Positions 38,401-51,600 of a stretch of 64,000 bases of DNA are shown here, piece by piece. Numbering within the stretch: position 1 is the stretch's first letter; every line of letters starts with the position of its first letter. The position numbers and the translations under genes were made by a program. This DNA is from Cyclaneusma minus (lineage: Eukaryota > Ascomycota > Leotiomycetes > Marthamycetales > Marthamycetaceae). Location of the stretch: NCBI GenBank assembly GCA_037179335.1, contig JAKZHN010000010.1:503870-567869 (forward strand). The letters are read 5' to 3'. A model generated the notes under the pieces. The model saw nothing but the letters and a program-made list of their open reading frames with translations. It searched no databases and had not been told where the DNA came from.

Positions 38401-41167
38401 AAACCAAATTTACTATTGATAGCCTTTAATCGTTTTGCAATATCGGCATTTAATTTCTTAATATTAAAGCCCGTTTTCTTTTCTGCCTATAAAATTTTGC
38501 TAGTTTTATTTAATTATTATATTTTAATTATTTAAAATTCCCTAAATCTTTAAATTAAATTTTAATTTCAATTTAAATTTCCAAATTTTAACTTTATTTA
38601 TATAATGCGTATATTCCAATTTTTATTTTGCAAAGCCATTCTAATAAAACAAAGCCATTATAATAAATTGCGCTTTAATTTCTTTAATATAAATCCATTA
38701 TTTAATTGCTTTAAAAAATTCAAAAGCATTATTATTACAAATTGCTTTAATTATTTCTCCAAATTAATTCTTAGCTTATAAAATCCATTTTTAAAAAGCC
38801 TAAATAGCATTATTTTTAATAGCCAATAAAATAGGCCAAATCTTTTATATAAAACTATTAATAATATATATAAAATACCGGTTTTTATAAAAAAACAGGA
38901 AAAAAATCCAGCAATATTAAATTAAATAAATGCAATTTTAGTAATTTTATATAATTTTTTTTTAAAAAAATAATAAAAAAAATTAATTTAATAAATTTCA
39001 TAATTAGCTAAAAAAAAACCTTAATAAATTTTGCCAATATAATCATTTTATAAATATTGCCATTTTTACTATTATTAAAATAGCGAAGTCTTTTATATTA
39101 TAAATTAAAAATCTTTAATTTAAAAAGCATAAAATTTAAAAGCTTTAAAAGAAAAGAGAAATTATAAAAAAATCATTAATTATAATAATTTCTATTTCGG
39201 CAATAAAAGCATAGTTCTTATATTTTTAATTCATATTAAATGCAATATACAATTTATAATTTATATTAGCATTAATAATTTAATAATTTATTTTATTAAA
39301 ATAAGTTTTGTTTTATTAAAATAATCTAATAAATTAGCCGCATATAAATTTCAATTCAAACTTAAATTGAATTCAAATTTTAAAATAAAAAAGATTTTTT
39401 TTAAAAATAATAATAATTTATTCAAATATTTAACCATTGCAATATTTTAATAAATAGCTTATAGCATTTTTTTATTAATTTTTACAATATATAATAATAA
39501 GTTTTTTTAAAAAAAAGACATTAATTAAATATATATAATAATGCGCCAATATTTAAAATTCAAATGGAAAACATAGCCTTATTAATTAGCTTATAATTAA
39601 TATAAATATCTTTTTTATTTTTAGAATTAAATACAATTTCGACAGTATTATTATTTTTAGAATTATTATTAATTTTAATAATATAATCGCTGGATTTCTT
39701 GCCAAATTTATTAGTAAAGCAAGCCTTTTTTTCTATTGTTTTATTTTTAATATTATTATAGCAAGCTTATTTAAAAAAGAAATAATAAAAGTAAAAACGC
39801 AATAGTATTTTTTTAAAAAATTAAAGCGGTAGCAAAACCAATAATTATAAAGCTTTATTTTAAAGAAAAGCTTAAAATTGCGAATTAAATATTAATTAGC
39901 AAAAAAACAAATTAATATAGCTTTATTTTTAAAACAATTGCGGATAAAATAAACGCTATTGCAAAAATTGCAAAGATTAAGCTTATTAATTTTATTTTAT
40001 TAAAATCGCTTTTCGGCTTTAGTAATAAAAATATAATTCTTGCCATTAGCAATTAATATACATTATTTTTTAAAAATAAATTTTGACTTTTTTTAATTTT
40101 ATTATAATCTTGATTAATATAAATATATTAACTATAATAATATAATTATTAGAAAAACTTTGGCTAAAATAAAAAAACAAAACTTTATTGCTATAAATAC
40201 CAATATAGAATTTATTAGCGAATATTAATTTGCATTAAACTTTGCAAAATTTATTTTTAATAAAGCGGATAATAGTATTTTCGCTTTAAATAAAATTTTA
40301 AATTTTAATAATATATATTAAATTAAAAATAATATTAATTTTTTTAAAAATAAATTTATAAGCCTTTAGCAATATTATATTTATTAAAAAGGGATTTATT
40401 ATTATTAAAAAGGCTTTTAAATAAAAAACTAATAGCTTTGGCTTTGGCCTTTTTATATTTGTTTTGCATATTTAATATTTAAAATGGCTTTTTTGCCTTG
40501 GTCAATAAATACTTTTTTAAATTTGCTATTAAGCTTATTAATCTAATTTTTAATTAATATAGCGGAAAATATAAATTCCAAATTGATATTTGAAATACCA
40601 AATTTAGCAAAAATTATATTATTTTATTAATAATTTTAAGAGCAAAAGCAATGCCAATATATTTGAAAATAACTTTTTTAATAGTAAACTATATATTTTT
40701 TCTATTAAAGCGGATTTATATATTGCAAAACCAAATTTTATAATTGGTTTTTAATACTATTAAAAGAGCTTTTTTAATTTTCTTATTATTGGATATATTA
40801 GGAAATATAAAAATAAAAGCAATTAGCTAAAAAAGAAAAAAAAAGAAAAATAATAAAAACTATATTATCATAAAAGCTTCTATTTAACTTTTAAAAACAA
40901 TTAGCAAAATAGCCTTCAAATTGGCCGGGTAAATTATAAAGATTTTTTTTTATCGATTTCAATTAATTTTATAAAATACTATAATAGCATTGGCAAAGAA
41001 ATAAATATAAAACAATTCTTATATTAATTTCAATTATTCTAAAATAAATTATAATATTAAAAGAAATGCCAAAATGCAAAACTTTTATTAAAACAATATT
41101 AAAAAATTAATTAAAAAAAAATTAATTAATTATCCAAAGGCTTATGCAATTCCGGATTTATAATTTA

Positions 41168-41352
41168 TTAACAATAAATAAATATAAAAGCAGAGAATAA
41201 AGATATAAAAAATAGTATATTATGCTTAAAAAGACTAAAATAGCTGGAAAATCTGAAATAAGAATATTTTCACTATGCGGACACTAATTTCCTTTGGGTC
41301 TAGCTACACGTGATAGCTATTTTACGGTAGCTGCCATTGCATTTATCTCTCA
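41168..41352. repeat. Right LTR of C
   Basis: The better preserved copy: it keeps ttgggtctagctacacgtga and ttttacggtagctgccattg. acacgtg is an E-box-like palindrome core. See the left LTR for the alignment. Confidence 0.75.
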
Positions 41353-43140
41353 ATAATTTTTGAAATTCTTGCAGCATATAAATATATTTATATCTAAATG
41401 CATTATTTTTTAAATTATATTTAAAAAAAGAAATTATACCTTTTATTTGAAAATTGCAAGTATTGGGCAGTATTGGTAAATAATAATTACTATTAAAAAA
41501 AAACGGAAAAAATCAAAATCGTTTTCCCATATTGGTAAATCTTTAATTTTAGCCAAATAATAATGGTATTTCCATTTAGTAATTAATTGACTTTTTTTTT
41601 TATTTTCTTTCTATATAGCTTTGGCTTAAATTCTTTTAATATTTGTATATTTAAAATCTATTAACCAATATTCAATTTCAATACAAATGCTATATGCTTT
41701 TTCGCTTTTGCTTTTGCCAAATCTTTTATCATACCTTTCCCTATCATTTTTATTATTCTTGTATTTAAATCTATAAAATTTCCGGTTATTATAATATTAA
41801 ATATTAAAACATATTAAATAAATAATTGCTAAAAAGCAATAAAGTTTTAAGCAAAATTATAATAGCTGGCGTTATTGATTAATTTTATTTTATTTATAAT
41901 AAATATTTTAAATTAAACATAAAACCCTTTAAATATTTGGGCAAAAAACATATACGCTTGCTTGCAATTTACAAATTCAAAACATGCATTTTTGGCCTAT
42001 ATTTGGCTAAATTTCTAATCTTTTAAAAAAAAGCTCCAGGCATTAAATTTTTAATTTATTAGGATTCTTATTTATAATCTTATAATATTTGAAATTACTT
42101 TGAATTATATAATATTCCAGTTTATTATTTTCTTTTTTAAATTTCTATTATATAATATAAATCAATATTTTAAAAAACGATTCTGATATTTAAATTTATT
42201 AAAATAATATTTACTAGCTTTTCCTTTAAGCATATAATAAAAAACTAGTATATTCTAAATTTAAAATTTCAATCATCAAATATAAAATATAATTTTTTTT
42301 AATCTTTTAAATAATAAAATTATATATTTTATCGCTATATTTATTTTTATTTTTATATATCTTGCCAAAATTTATAATTCTTTTAAAAATTATTTCTTTC
42401 ATTAATTTCTTATACAAAATATAAATAAATTAATATTAATAATAATTGGAAAATATTTGCTATTTTGGAAATTATTTAAACAATAGCATAAAATATTAAT
42501 TAAAAATTTGCAAAACAATACTATTAAAAGTATTGCTATAAAAATTGGCTTAAGAATTATTCTAAAAGTAATTCTAAAATATTATAATATCCAAAATGAA
42601 AATTAAATTTTAAAATATATTAATTTTCAAGCTATTAGCCAAATTAAGTTTCAAACTATTAATCAAATAATGGAAACTGGCCTATATTTTGAAATAAATT
42701 CTATAAATTATATTAGCCAAATTGCTTGAAAAATATCTGGCCATTATAATCTTCTTAATTTTGATTCTTGCCACGCCTCCTATTATAATTTTAATTATAA
42801 TTATATTTTACATCCTAGCTTTACTTAATATCCTAATTTAATTGATTATATGTAATATTCTTTATTTTATTTTATTATTTATATTTACTATTTTAATTAT
42901 TATATTTATTTTATTATCCATATTTATTGTTTTAATCATTATATTCAAATTTTATTTCTTTTTATTAGCTATAGCCAATATTTAATTAATCCTAATTGCT
43001 ATAATTTAATTGCTTTTAGCTATTATAATAATTTTAATTATATTGGGAATATTGCTAGCTATATCCTTATTTCTAACCGGGCTATATTATATTATTATTT
43101 TGCGCTATAAAATTATATTATATTGCAAAGCTATATTATA

Positions 43141-43230
43141 CCAATATTATATATTATACCAATATTATATATTATACCAATATTATATATTATACCAATA
43201 TTATATATTATACCAATATTATATATTATA
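43141..43230. repeat. 18-bp tandem repeat, five perfect copies
   Basis: Five identical units ccaatattatatattata starting at 43141, 43159, 43177, 43195 and 43213. Being identical in otherwise saturated DNA, they expanded after most of the mutation happened. The + ORF 43010-43243 repeats YQYYIL because of it. Confidence 0.97.
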
Positions 43231-43900
43231 CTATATTAAATAGCTATTGATTTATAAATATAGCTGGCAATTTAATTAAAAATAAAACTTGCAAAATAAA
43301 GCTTTCAAATCTGCTTTTTAAAAAAAGGATTATTAGCCTATAAGGGCTATATATATATTTATATATTTAAAAATCTTAGCAGCTGGCAATATATTAAATT
43401 TTTGGCTATATAATAAAAAAAACGAACTGGCTTTTAAAGCCTTAAAAAAGCATTTTTATTTTATTATATACTCCAAATAACATAATATATTATTATATTG
43501 TTTTCTGGCATTTTCCAATTTTTTATTAATTTATTTATATTAAATTAATTTAATAATAACTGCTATAAAATCATTATTAAACTTTTCAAGTTTTATTTTT
43601 TCTCTATTGCAATATATATTATTCTGCATTAGAAAATAATATAATATTTAGCGGTAAATCTTATAAATCTTGCCAAATTAATTGCACCGCCAATTTTTAA
43701 AATTAGCTATAAAATTCTTTCAAAAGCCCCTGCTATACTTATTTAATAATTTAAATTTTTATAAAATATAAAAAGCGTAAATTATAACCTAAGAAAATAA
43801 TTATAAAAATCAGTACTTTTGTTTTTTAGCTTGGTATAATTTGAAATTTTTAATAAACATGCCTAAACTTCTTAGGATTTATATTTTTTATATTATTTTT

Positions 43901-44031
43901 AAATTTCTTTTTAAATTTCTTTTTAAATTTCTTTTTAAATTTCTTTTTAAATTTCTTTTTAAATTTCTTTTTAAATTTCTTTTTAAATTTCTTTTTAAAT
44001 TTCTTTTTAAATTTCTTTTTAAATTTCTTTT
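43901..44031. repeat. 12-bp tandem repeat, about eleven copies
   Basis: Perfect aaatttcttttt units from 43901 to 44020 (ten copies) and a partial eleventh. The period is a multiple of three, so the + ORF 43841-44149 reads KFLF repeats; that ORF is a repeat artefact. Recent slippage expansion, as above. Confidence 0.97.
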
Positions 44032-44698
44032 AATCTTTCTATTATTTTCAATTTTTTCAATTTTTTTTTGCCCTTGTTTTTGGAATATTTTTTGTTTTTC
44101 AAAAGGGTTTGCTAATATTTGGAAATATTTTTATTATTATTTATATTAATATTGGCAAAATTCTAAAAAACTTTAAAAACCTTAATGTCATATTTATTAT
44201 TCATTTGTAATCGCAAATGAAAAAGGGATTTGGTTTTTGAATTTTTAAAATTTTAAAATGCGCAAATAGCGGGAAAACGCTGCGCAATTGTTTTTATTAA
44301 GTTAAATTTAAATAGCGCAAATTTGGATAATTTAAATTTGGATATTGAAAATTTGAATAATTGCAAATCTAAAACTGCAAATTTACTAAAGCTAAATCAG
44401 GCTTGACTGTCTTATATAGGACAGTAAAAAAGTCAAATTTAAAATTTTAAAATAATATTCTTAAATAATTGCGTAATGGACGTATTTTCTAAATACAGCT
44501 CAAAATTACTTTCTTATATAAATAAAAAGATAATTTTTAAAACTTTGCAAAAAGCTTAATCTTGGGCAGTAAATTTATATCTTCAAATTAAAAATAAAAT
44601 AGCTATGCAAAATTATTGGCGCTTAATAGAATTTATCTATAAACCCTTTCTATTAATCCTTTGCAAATTTGTATTCCTGATTTTAAAATACTAATTAG

Positions 44699-44924
44699 TA
44701 TTAAAAAATATAAATTGCTATCTAAATTGTTTAAAGCATGTGCTATTGTAAATAAATATGCGTATACTTGATTAATAATAACTAAAAAAGAAAGCTTGTC
44801 GCCAATTTTTTTTAAAGCTATTCCCAGGTCTTGGCGCTAGCTACAGCGCTACTCCGGCGATATAGGCACGGGCCACCCTAGCTACCACCATGGTTGCCTA
44901 AGGCAGTATTGCCTCGGTCAGACA
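44699..44924 (-). repeat. 5' LTR of B
   Basis: 226 bp, right LTR. It carries the GC-rich core (sense strand): ggcaaccatggtggtagcta, then gggtggcccgtgcctatatc, then gccggagtagcgctgtagct. The core motif (cacgggccac on the + strand) is at 44867-44876. It keeps more C/G than the left LTR in the core, but less in the first 60 bp of the + strand. Confidence 0.88.
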
Positions 44925-44929
44925 AAATA

Positions 44930-47160
44930 ATTTTAATTTTAAATTCTTTTTTCAATAAAATATTTTACAAATTATTAAATTAAATACCCAATTAATTTAC
45001 ATTATTAAAAAATAGCAAAAATAAAGTATTTGCTAAAATAATATAAAAAGGGATATCATTAAATTGCATAGAAATTTAAACAACCTTTAAAGAATAGCAA
45101 TTTCCCTTACCAAATTTAATATAATGCTTGCTAGTATAAAATTCATTAAATTTAAAGTTAAAGAAAATTCTTTTTAAAGTCAAAAATTAATTTATATTAT
45201 CAATTAATATACCAGCTGCTTTAATATTGAAAAAGAAAATTAAAACAGTTAAAAAATATATTTTAATTAAAAACTAAAAGTATATTCGAAATTCAAAGGT
45301 TTTTGGCCCGTAAATGCATATAAAATCAAATTCAGTTGCAAAATTTAAAAAAACTATAAAAAATTAGCATTTTTTTATTATAAAAATATTTCTACTATTA
45401 ATATGATTAATACAAAATATTAACGGCATAATATTAACGGCATAATATTATTATTATTTAATTTGCTTTTGCTTTTTAATATGCTTTTACTCTTTAAATT
45501 CATTTTTTTTAAAATTGATTTTATTTTCGTTAAAAATTTAAATAAGCTGCGCAAATTTAAAAACAGGATTTTAATAATTTAAATTAATATTTTTATACCA
45601 TTTAGAAAAACTTATATAAACTTTTTCATAAATTTTGCAGCCTAATTTTTTTATATTCTCTTGCTCTTTATATTTTTTAGTTTTTTGGAATTAGAATTTC
45701 TAATTATAATTAATAAATTAACAATTTAATTTACTGCAAATATAACATTTTTTCTAATAGTATTTTCCATTTTTTAAAATATAATTATTGCAAGATATAT
45801 AATATTTGCTATTAATTTAATATTAAAATTAGCTAATAGCTTTAATTTTTTAACAATTGGCAATAGCAAGGCAAATTTTAATTATAATAGCTTTAAATAT
45901 TATAATAAAATAAAAAATAGCTAATTCAATTTTAAAAATACCTTTAATAATATTAAAAAGCTATATTTGCAGGCCGTCATTATTATTGTTAATCTGGTCC
46001 GGATATAGAGTTTTATAAATCTTATATAAATTCTAAATAAGAATATTAAAGCATTTAATTTTATTCTTACTAAAGTATTTCCTGCAAAGTTTTTTAAATA
46101 TAATAAATTTCTATATAAGAAAATATTTTTATTTGAATAAAGGGATTTTGTATTTTGCTTTTAAATTAATAATAATTTTAAAAAAATATTAACCAAATAA
46201 TTAAAAAAGTATTTAAAAGGCTTGCCCTTTAAAAAAACAAAAAACGCAAATGAAATATAAGCTGCAAAAAATCTAATAATTTAGCAATAATAATAAAGAA
46301 TTTGGAGTTTAGCATTGAAAATTTTAAATTATTCAGTATTATATTTAATTAAATTGCTAATGTAAAGCTTTGCAAAATTGCCAATTTAATAAACCGTATT
46401 AATACCAGCAAAAATATATTTTATAAGGGGAAATATTATTACACGCTAATAAATTAGGGATTATTTAAAAATATATAAACCGCTATTTAAAATACTATAT
46501 TAAAATATTAAATTTAAAAGCTATTGCTATAATGCCGGAAATTAAATTCAAAATTAATTTCTATAGTAAAATTAATTTTAGGGCTAATTCGAAATAAATT
46601 AGCCATTTAAATATTTTATATTAGGCCAAAGAATATTTTGGTAAAATTATTAATTTTGAAATTTGCCAAACAAACCGAATTCTAATTAATTTTGCGAAAT
46701 AAAACTTGCATATTATTAAAAAAATTATTCTGGAATATAATTGGGAGCTTATTTTGGGAAATATAAATTGCCTAGGAAATTAGTCCAATTAAAAATCCGG
46801 AAATTAGCCTATTTAATATGGCATTTAAAAATCCCAAATTAATTGGAAAACCAAAAATATTTCCGGTTATAGAAATCGATTTATTGAGAAAAAAAAAGCA
46901 AAACCATTATTATAATTATTTTAAAGGACTAATTATAGTATTTTAATAAATTCACCAGCTTGCAAATTAGGGATTTAACCAAAAAGTTAAAAAATTTAAG
47001 CATGTATATTATTATAATAATTGCCCAATGAATACTTATATTATGAAATATAATTAGCGAACTATTAAATAAAACAAAATTAATTAGCAATAGCGGAAAA
47101 TAGTCCGGTAGTTTTTTTTAAAAAACAAAAATTTAATTAATAGCTAAATAGTATTCTTAA
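44930..47160. other. AT-rich decayed DNA right of B
   Basis: Should contain the rest of relic D interrupted by B. No domain seen. From about 46400 rightwards G begins to exceed C on the + strand. Confidence 0.5.
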
Positions 47161-47161
47161 T

Positions 47162-47825
47162 TTCGGCGGCAAGCTTGCATTGCAATTTATAAAAAAGCGA
47201 TTTAAAACGGTCAATTCGAAATATGGCGTCCAGGTTTTTTTAAAGCTATTCGGGATTTTTATTGGCTCAAATAATAAGAAATAAAGCATTATAAATTTGG
47301 CTAAAATCTTTAAATTGAGGGATATAAATACTATAATTGCAAAAATAATTTTAAAAATATCATAAAATAAAAAAAGATTTATTAAAAGAATTTAAATTTT
47401 AATCGCCAAATAAAATTTTATATTTATTAAAAAACTAGTTATTAGAATAGCCATTTATTTTTAAATATTTAAATTCGGAAACAATAAAAGCGCTGCAAAT
47501 TCGTTTAATATATATATTTTAATTATTAATTTTAAAATTCAAACAAACGTAACTATTAATCTAATAGCTTTAAATATTTAAAACATCATTTGCATTAAAA
47601 GTTTAATTTTTATCGGCAATTTTGCTTTTATCTTATAAAAAAAGGCAAATATAATGGCAAATTAAATAACGAACTAATTAAAAAAAGCATTCCTAATTTA
47701 CTAAATAATAAAATCTTAGAATAAAAGGTTATTAGCAAAAACTATAAAAAAGCTTTTGTTATTTTCGGCAAAAAGTCAATTAATAAAAATAAAAACCGAG
47801 GCTAGCAAATTATAAAGCTATAATT
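47162..47825 (+). pseudogene. Plus-strand coding-like relic, product unknown (part 1)
   Basis: From 47162 a plus frame starts FGGKLALQFIKKRFKTV and continues QVFLKLFGIFIGSNNKK, stop, SIINLAKIFKLRDINTIIA. It then runs on in the same phase for about 220 codons with around a dozen stops, mostly TAA at CAA-like positions. Composition is mixed, unlike the Ile/Asn/Lys noise elsewhere, and many Ile codons are ATT/ATA of the kind produced from Thr by C-to-T. Not recognised; a Gag or transposase is possible. Confidence 0.4.
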
Positions 47826-48347
47826 AAAGCTTGTGAAAGGCAGGAGGCGTTTTGGAAAACTTAATTAAAAAGCTGAAATAAAAAATGGCTGGTAATTTAT
47901 TATTGGACTTTTAAATTAATTTAAAAAAACTATAGCAATTTGGCGAAACAAAAACGCGGCAGCTATAAAAGCGTTTTATTGCTATTAGTATTTAAATTTT
48001 TCAAACTCACGCTATTTCCATTAATTGCGAGTATTTTTAGAAAAAGGATAAAATGGTAAAAGTATAAAAAAAACGTTTTTAAATAGCAATTCGGTCCAAA
48101 AATAAAGGGCGGTTTAAAAAGAAAAAAGGATATTATAAAATTAAAAACCAAATTATAGCGGCATTATAAATGCAGAAAATTAATAGAAAGAAAAATTCCA
48201 GCCGGCAGCCTTTTTAAAAAAGAACTGTGCGAACGTTTTTATATTTTTTGTCCGAAAAATCTTTTGGACTTTAGTACGGGAACACTATTTCAGCCAGCAA
48301 GCTTAATAAAACGCTTTTACAAAAGCAAACGTCCGTCTAATAGCTAA
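47826..48347 (+). pseudogene. Plus-strand basic protein relic, product unknown (part 2)
   Basis: One phase (frame 0) stays collinear for 174 codons with six internal stops (TAA, TGA, TAG), consistent with lost Trp/Gln, and ends at TAA 48345-48347. No frameshift is needed. It begins KACERQEAFWKT and has a strongly basic middle (KIKGGLKRKKD, HYKCRKLIERKIPAGS). The C-terminus is well preserved: LFKKELCERFYIFCPKN, LLDFSTGTLFQPASL and IKRFYKSKRPSNS. I do not recognise the family. The C-terminal 60 codons are the least mutated coding-like sequence in the window. The minus ORF 47963-48151 is its shadow. Confidence 0.5.
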
Positions 48348-48529
48348 ATGCCTAGCTAATTTGTATTTTTCTCTAATAAAAACACATTAATTAGTATTGG
48401 TATTAAAAGGGTAAAATAAAATAATTATTGAAAAAATAAATAATAAAACTAGTAAATAACAAATATATTTATAATTAAATTTTAATTATAAAAAAACCCT
48501 TAATAAAGTATAAATATATTTATAGCTTA

Positions 48530-48650
48530 GTATAATAGCCTAAGGCCAAAAGTAGCTATGATGGTTATAATTAAGGATAAAATAGCGCACGGGCCACCGC
48601 TGGCTAACCATGCTAGTATAGCAATAGCATTTAATATTATATTTCAACTT
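48530..48650. repeat. LTR-like GC island with CACGGGCCAC core
   Basis: Contains gcgcacgggccaccgctggc at 48586-48605, matching the B-family LTR core (ggcacgggccacc), in the same orientation as in B. It also has agcctaaggcc and ctagtatagcaatagc. Outside the core the similarity to B LTRs is only suggestive (tagcta, tggtt, taagg in order). Probably an LTR of a related family; boundaries and TSD unknown. Confidence 0.45.
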
Positions 48651-48654
48651 TAAT

Positions 48655-51600
48655 AATAAAATTAAAATTTATTAAAACATATATAAAATGATATAAAATG
48701 ATATTTTATTAATATATCCTGCAATTATCTCCTCCCTATTAATTGCAGCTACTTTAAAATGGTTATTAATTACTAATTAATATTATATAGCTAGCAATTC
48801 TATATAAAAGAATATTATATAAATAAATGCTTTATAATATAGGCTATTTTAATTGGCAATAATAAGAACTAATAAAACTAATTTTGCAATCTAATTACTA
48901 TATATATTCTTATGAATCTTGGCAATAAATTAATTTAAAAAATATTAAAATAAAATAAATAATGCATTTACCAAAATATTATTATCACCGTTATTTAAAT
49001 TAAATTTGTTATTATTATTAAATTCTTATTTTTGAAATAAAAAAGGCTTCTTTTTATAATTAATAAGGCTTTAAAAGCTAATAGGCTTTAAAAGACTGCC
49101 GGGCTTTTAAAAAAAGCTTTATACCAAATTTTATATTCGCAATGGCTTTTTCCCTTAGTATATTAGCAATTATATATAAACAAAATCTTAAAAAAAATTG
49201 CTTATTTGGAAACAAATCCTCGTATTTAGTTTTGAAATATAAATAATAATTAAATGCCTAATCCTAATTTAGAAATTTCTTTATTAGTAATAAATAATTT
49301 ATCCAATATTTGCCTTATTCTTTAAAAGCCTAAAGTTATTAAATAATTAAATTAAAACATTATTATAAGCCTATAGAAATATTTGCCTAATTTTAATTCC
49401 CGCCGCTTTAACATTTATTTATTTTAGTTTTAAAATTTTAAAATTTTAAAATTTATTAAAATTAAACGATCGATTTAATGCAATTTTTTATTTAATATTT
49501 GTTTTTTGTTTTTTGCTTGCTTTTTACCAAATATAATTAGGCTAAATAAATAAAATCAATTAATTCTTTATTTTAATAATGCTTTAAGGCTTTTATTAAA
49601 AGGATAATTTTAGGCATTAAATATATTTTACCGCCTACTAAGCAATGGCTGCTTTTTAATATTGGCTAAGAAAAGCCAAAACATTAATTAAAAGCAATAT
49701 TATAGCCTTAAATGCTTTTCGCAAGCATTTACGGATTAAAAGCCCGAAATATAACGCCAACGCTAGCTAGCAATTGCATAGCTATAATAATTCTTTTTAA
49801 AAAAATGCAAAATTAAATAATTATAATATAGAAATAAATTTTTTAAAAAAAATATCAAAAAAAAGAACAAAAAGAATAAAAAAAACAAATAAAAAGAAAC
49901 GAATAAAAAAAATTATTATTTAAATCGAAAATAATTAAGATTCGGATAATATTAATTTTTAAATATTATAATTAAAAGATTAATATAATAATTTATTGCT
50001 AAATTTTATAAATAATTTGCTAATAGGCAATTTTATTAATAAGCTTAATATAAATACAAAACAATTCGCCAATAATATTAAGGTTAAAAAGCGTATAAAA
50101 GAAAAATTAATAATATATAATATTTATTTAATTAACCCTTTTTTAAAATGATTTAAAGCTAATATTTTATATTTATACTGCTAGCCTTAATATTTCTCTT
50201 TTTTAATTTGCATTCAAATTATAGGCAAATAATACCAGGCTGTTTAAAATGGAATTTAAATTATTTCGAAAAATCCTTGCTTTATTAAAATACCCTAAAA
50301 TTATAATTCTCCTTGCTTTTGTTGGCATTTTAAAACAATATGCTATTTAATAACTTTCGTGATTTAATATACGACGAAAATTAATCCCTTTTAAAGCCGA
50401 AAAACTTGCAAATAAAATTGCAACCAAAAGATTTAAAGAATTTGCAAAAGGAGTATTATAGGAATATATTTATTTTTTTAATTTTAAATCGCTATTTAAA
50501 GCATTTATAGCATTTATTATTGCTAAATTAATGCATTAAAAATTTGCAAAATTTTATAATATATTTTTTAAATTATAGCATTTTTATTATAAGGCTTTTT
50601 TTTATATATTATATTAAGTTAATATATTTATTTTTAATATAGTAATTTTGCAAAAGTACCAATTTTTTTCTTAAACTTTATATAATTTATATATTTAAAA
50701 AAGACTTGCAAATATTATATAAAAAGAAAAAATAGCTGGTATATTAAATAAATTTATAGTGTAAATTGCAATTTTCAATTCGATAAATATAAAAGCATTT
50801 TTTTTAAAAATTTCCGTATTTAAAATTTAAAAAGCATTTATTTATCAAAACCTTCTATTTAAAATTAATAAATAATTGGATTTACCCGCTATAAAAAAGC
50901 TTATTTGATTAATAAAATATATTTATTATTTGATTAATAAAATATATTTATTATTTGATTAATAAAATATATTTATTATTTGTTTAAAAAATATATTTAA
51001 AAATTTATAAATATGTTTTTAAATTATATATTTAATAAGAATAATATTCTTGATAATATTACATTTATTGCATTTAAAAAACATAAAAATATTCTTTTTA
51101 AAATATTTAATAAAAGACTATTATTTATTCGTTATATAATAAATAATATTGCTATATTATATATATTTATTTCGGGGTAAATTTAAATTAAAGAAATATA
51201 ATTGCATTTTATTCGCAAATATATAAGATATATATCAAGGCAATACTTTTTTTCATCTTTATTATAATGTTTATTAATAAATTTAAATTATACCGTAATT
51301 TGTATTAATTTTTTATAAAAATATATAATATTTTCGCCGGATTTCCATTTAAAAAGCGGGCCCGCTATATAAGTATTTTATTTATTTTTTTCGGTTTTTA
51401 TAAAAGCAATGTTAGAAATATAATTGCGGCCTTATAAATTTTATATCTATTAAATATTGGCATTTTTATAATTGTATATATTTTTATATTTTATTTTCTA
51501 GATAATATATTTTAATAAATAAAATATAGCGGCCTTTTAATATAAAAAGCTGGAAAAAAGTATTATTTTTATTATATTTATAATATAAACCGGTATTAAT

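Larger units (their letters stand above)
35842..41352. mobile_element. LTR element C nested in B
   Basis: About 5.5 kb bounded by two direct repeats of about 185 bp (35842-36026 and 41168-41352). The repeats read TGAGA at the left end and CTCTCA at the right end, so their termini are inverted repeats as expected of LTRs. The copies differ mostly by transitions. No convincing TSD was found (ttcta on the left, ataat on the right), so the ends may be off by up to about 20 bp, or the copy has been altered. The coding strand is not established; a weak RT-like stretch (YIGDNINNIKEF) reads on the minus strand near 37750. It interrupts B between the integrase relic and the 5' LTR, so it is younger than B. 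Confidence 0.72.
41353..44698. other. 5' internal part of element B (leader/gag side)
   Basis: Minus-strand leader and gag/integrase side of B. The 60 bp next to the 5' LTR align with the leader of B3 (right of 60719): both have taattag and caaatttgcaaa. Within it, a minus frame near 42060-41900 is fairly open (KNPNKLKNLMPGAFF and AKYRPKMHVLNL) and may be the pre-integrase zinc-finger region, but this is weak. Two tandem repeats (43141-43230 and 43901-44031) lie here. Confidence 0.4.
31955..44924 (-). mobile_element. Ty1/copia retrotransposon B, full length, split by C
   Basis: The LTRs are 31955-32182 and 44699-44924. The 5-mer aaata stands immediately left (31950-31954) and right (44925-44929): a perfect target-site duplication. 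On the + strand the LTRs start tattgggg/tattaaaa and end aaca/gaca. Read on the minus strand they start TGT and end CCCCAATA (from CAACA), the usual copia ends. Integrase and RT relics at 34535-34720 and 33480-33830 are on the minus strand, in copia order, so the right LTR is the 5' LTR. Subtracting the nested element C (about 5.5 kb) leaves an element of about 7.4 kb. It is inserted in relic D, a related copia element. Confidence 0.9.

Noticed and set aside
43841..44149. 102-codon plus ORF with KFLF repeats
   Set aside because: Product of the 12-bp tandem repeat 43901-44031; the flanks show no coding signal.
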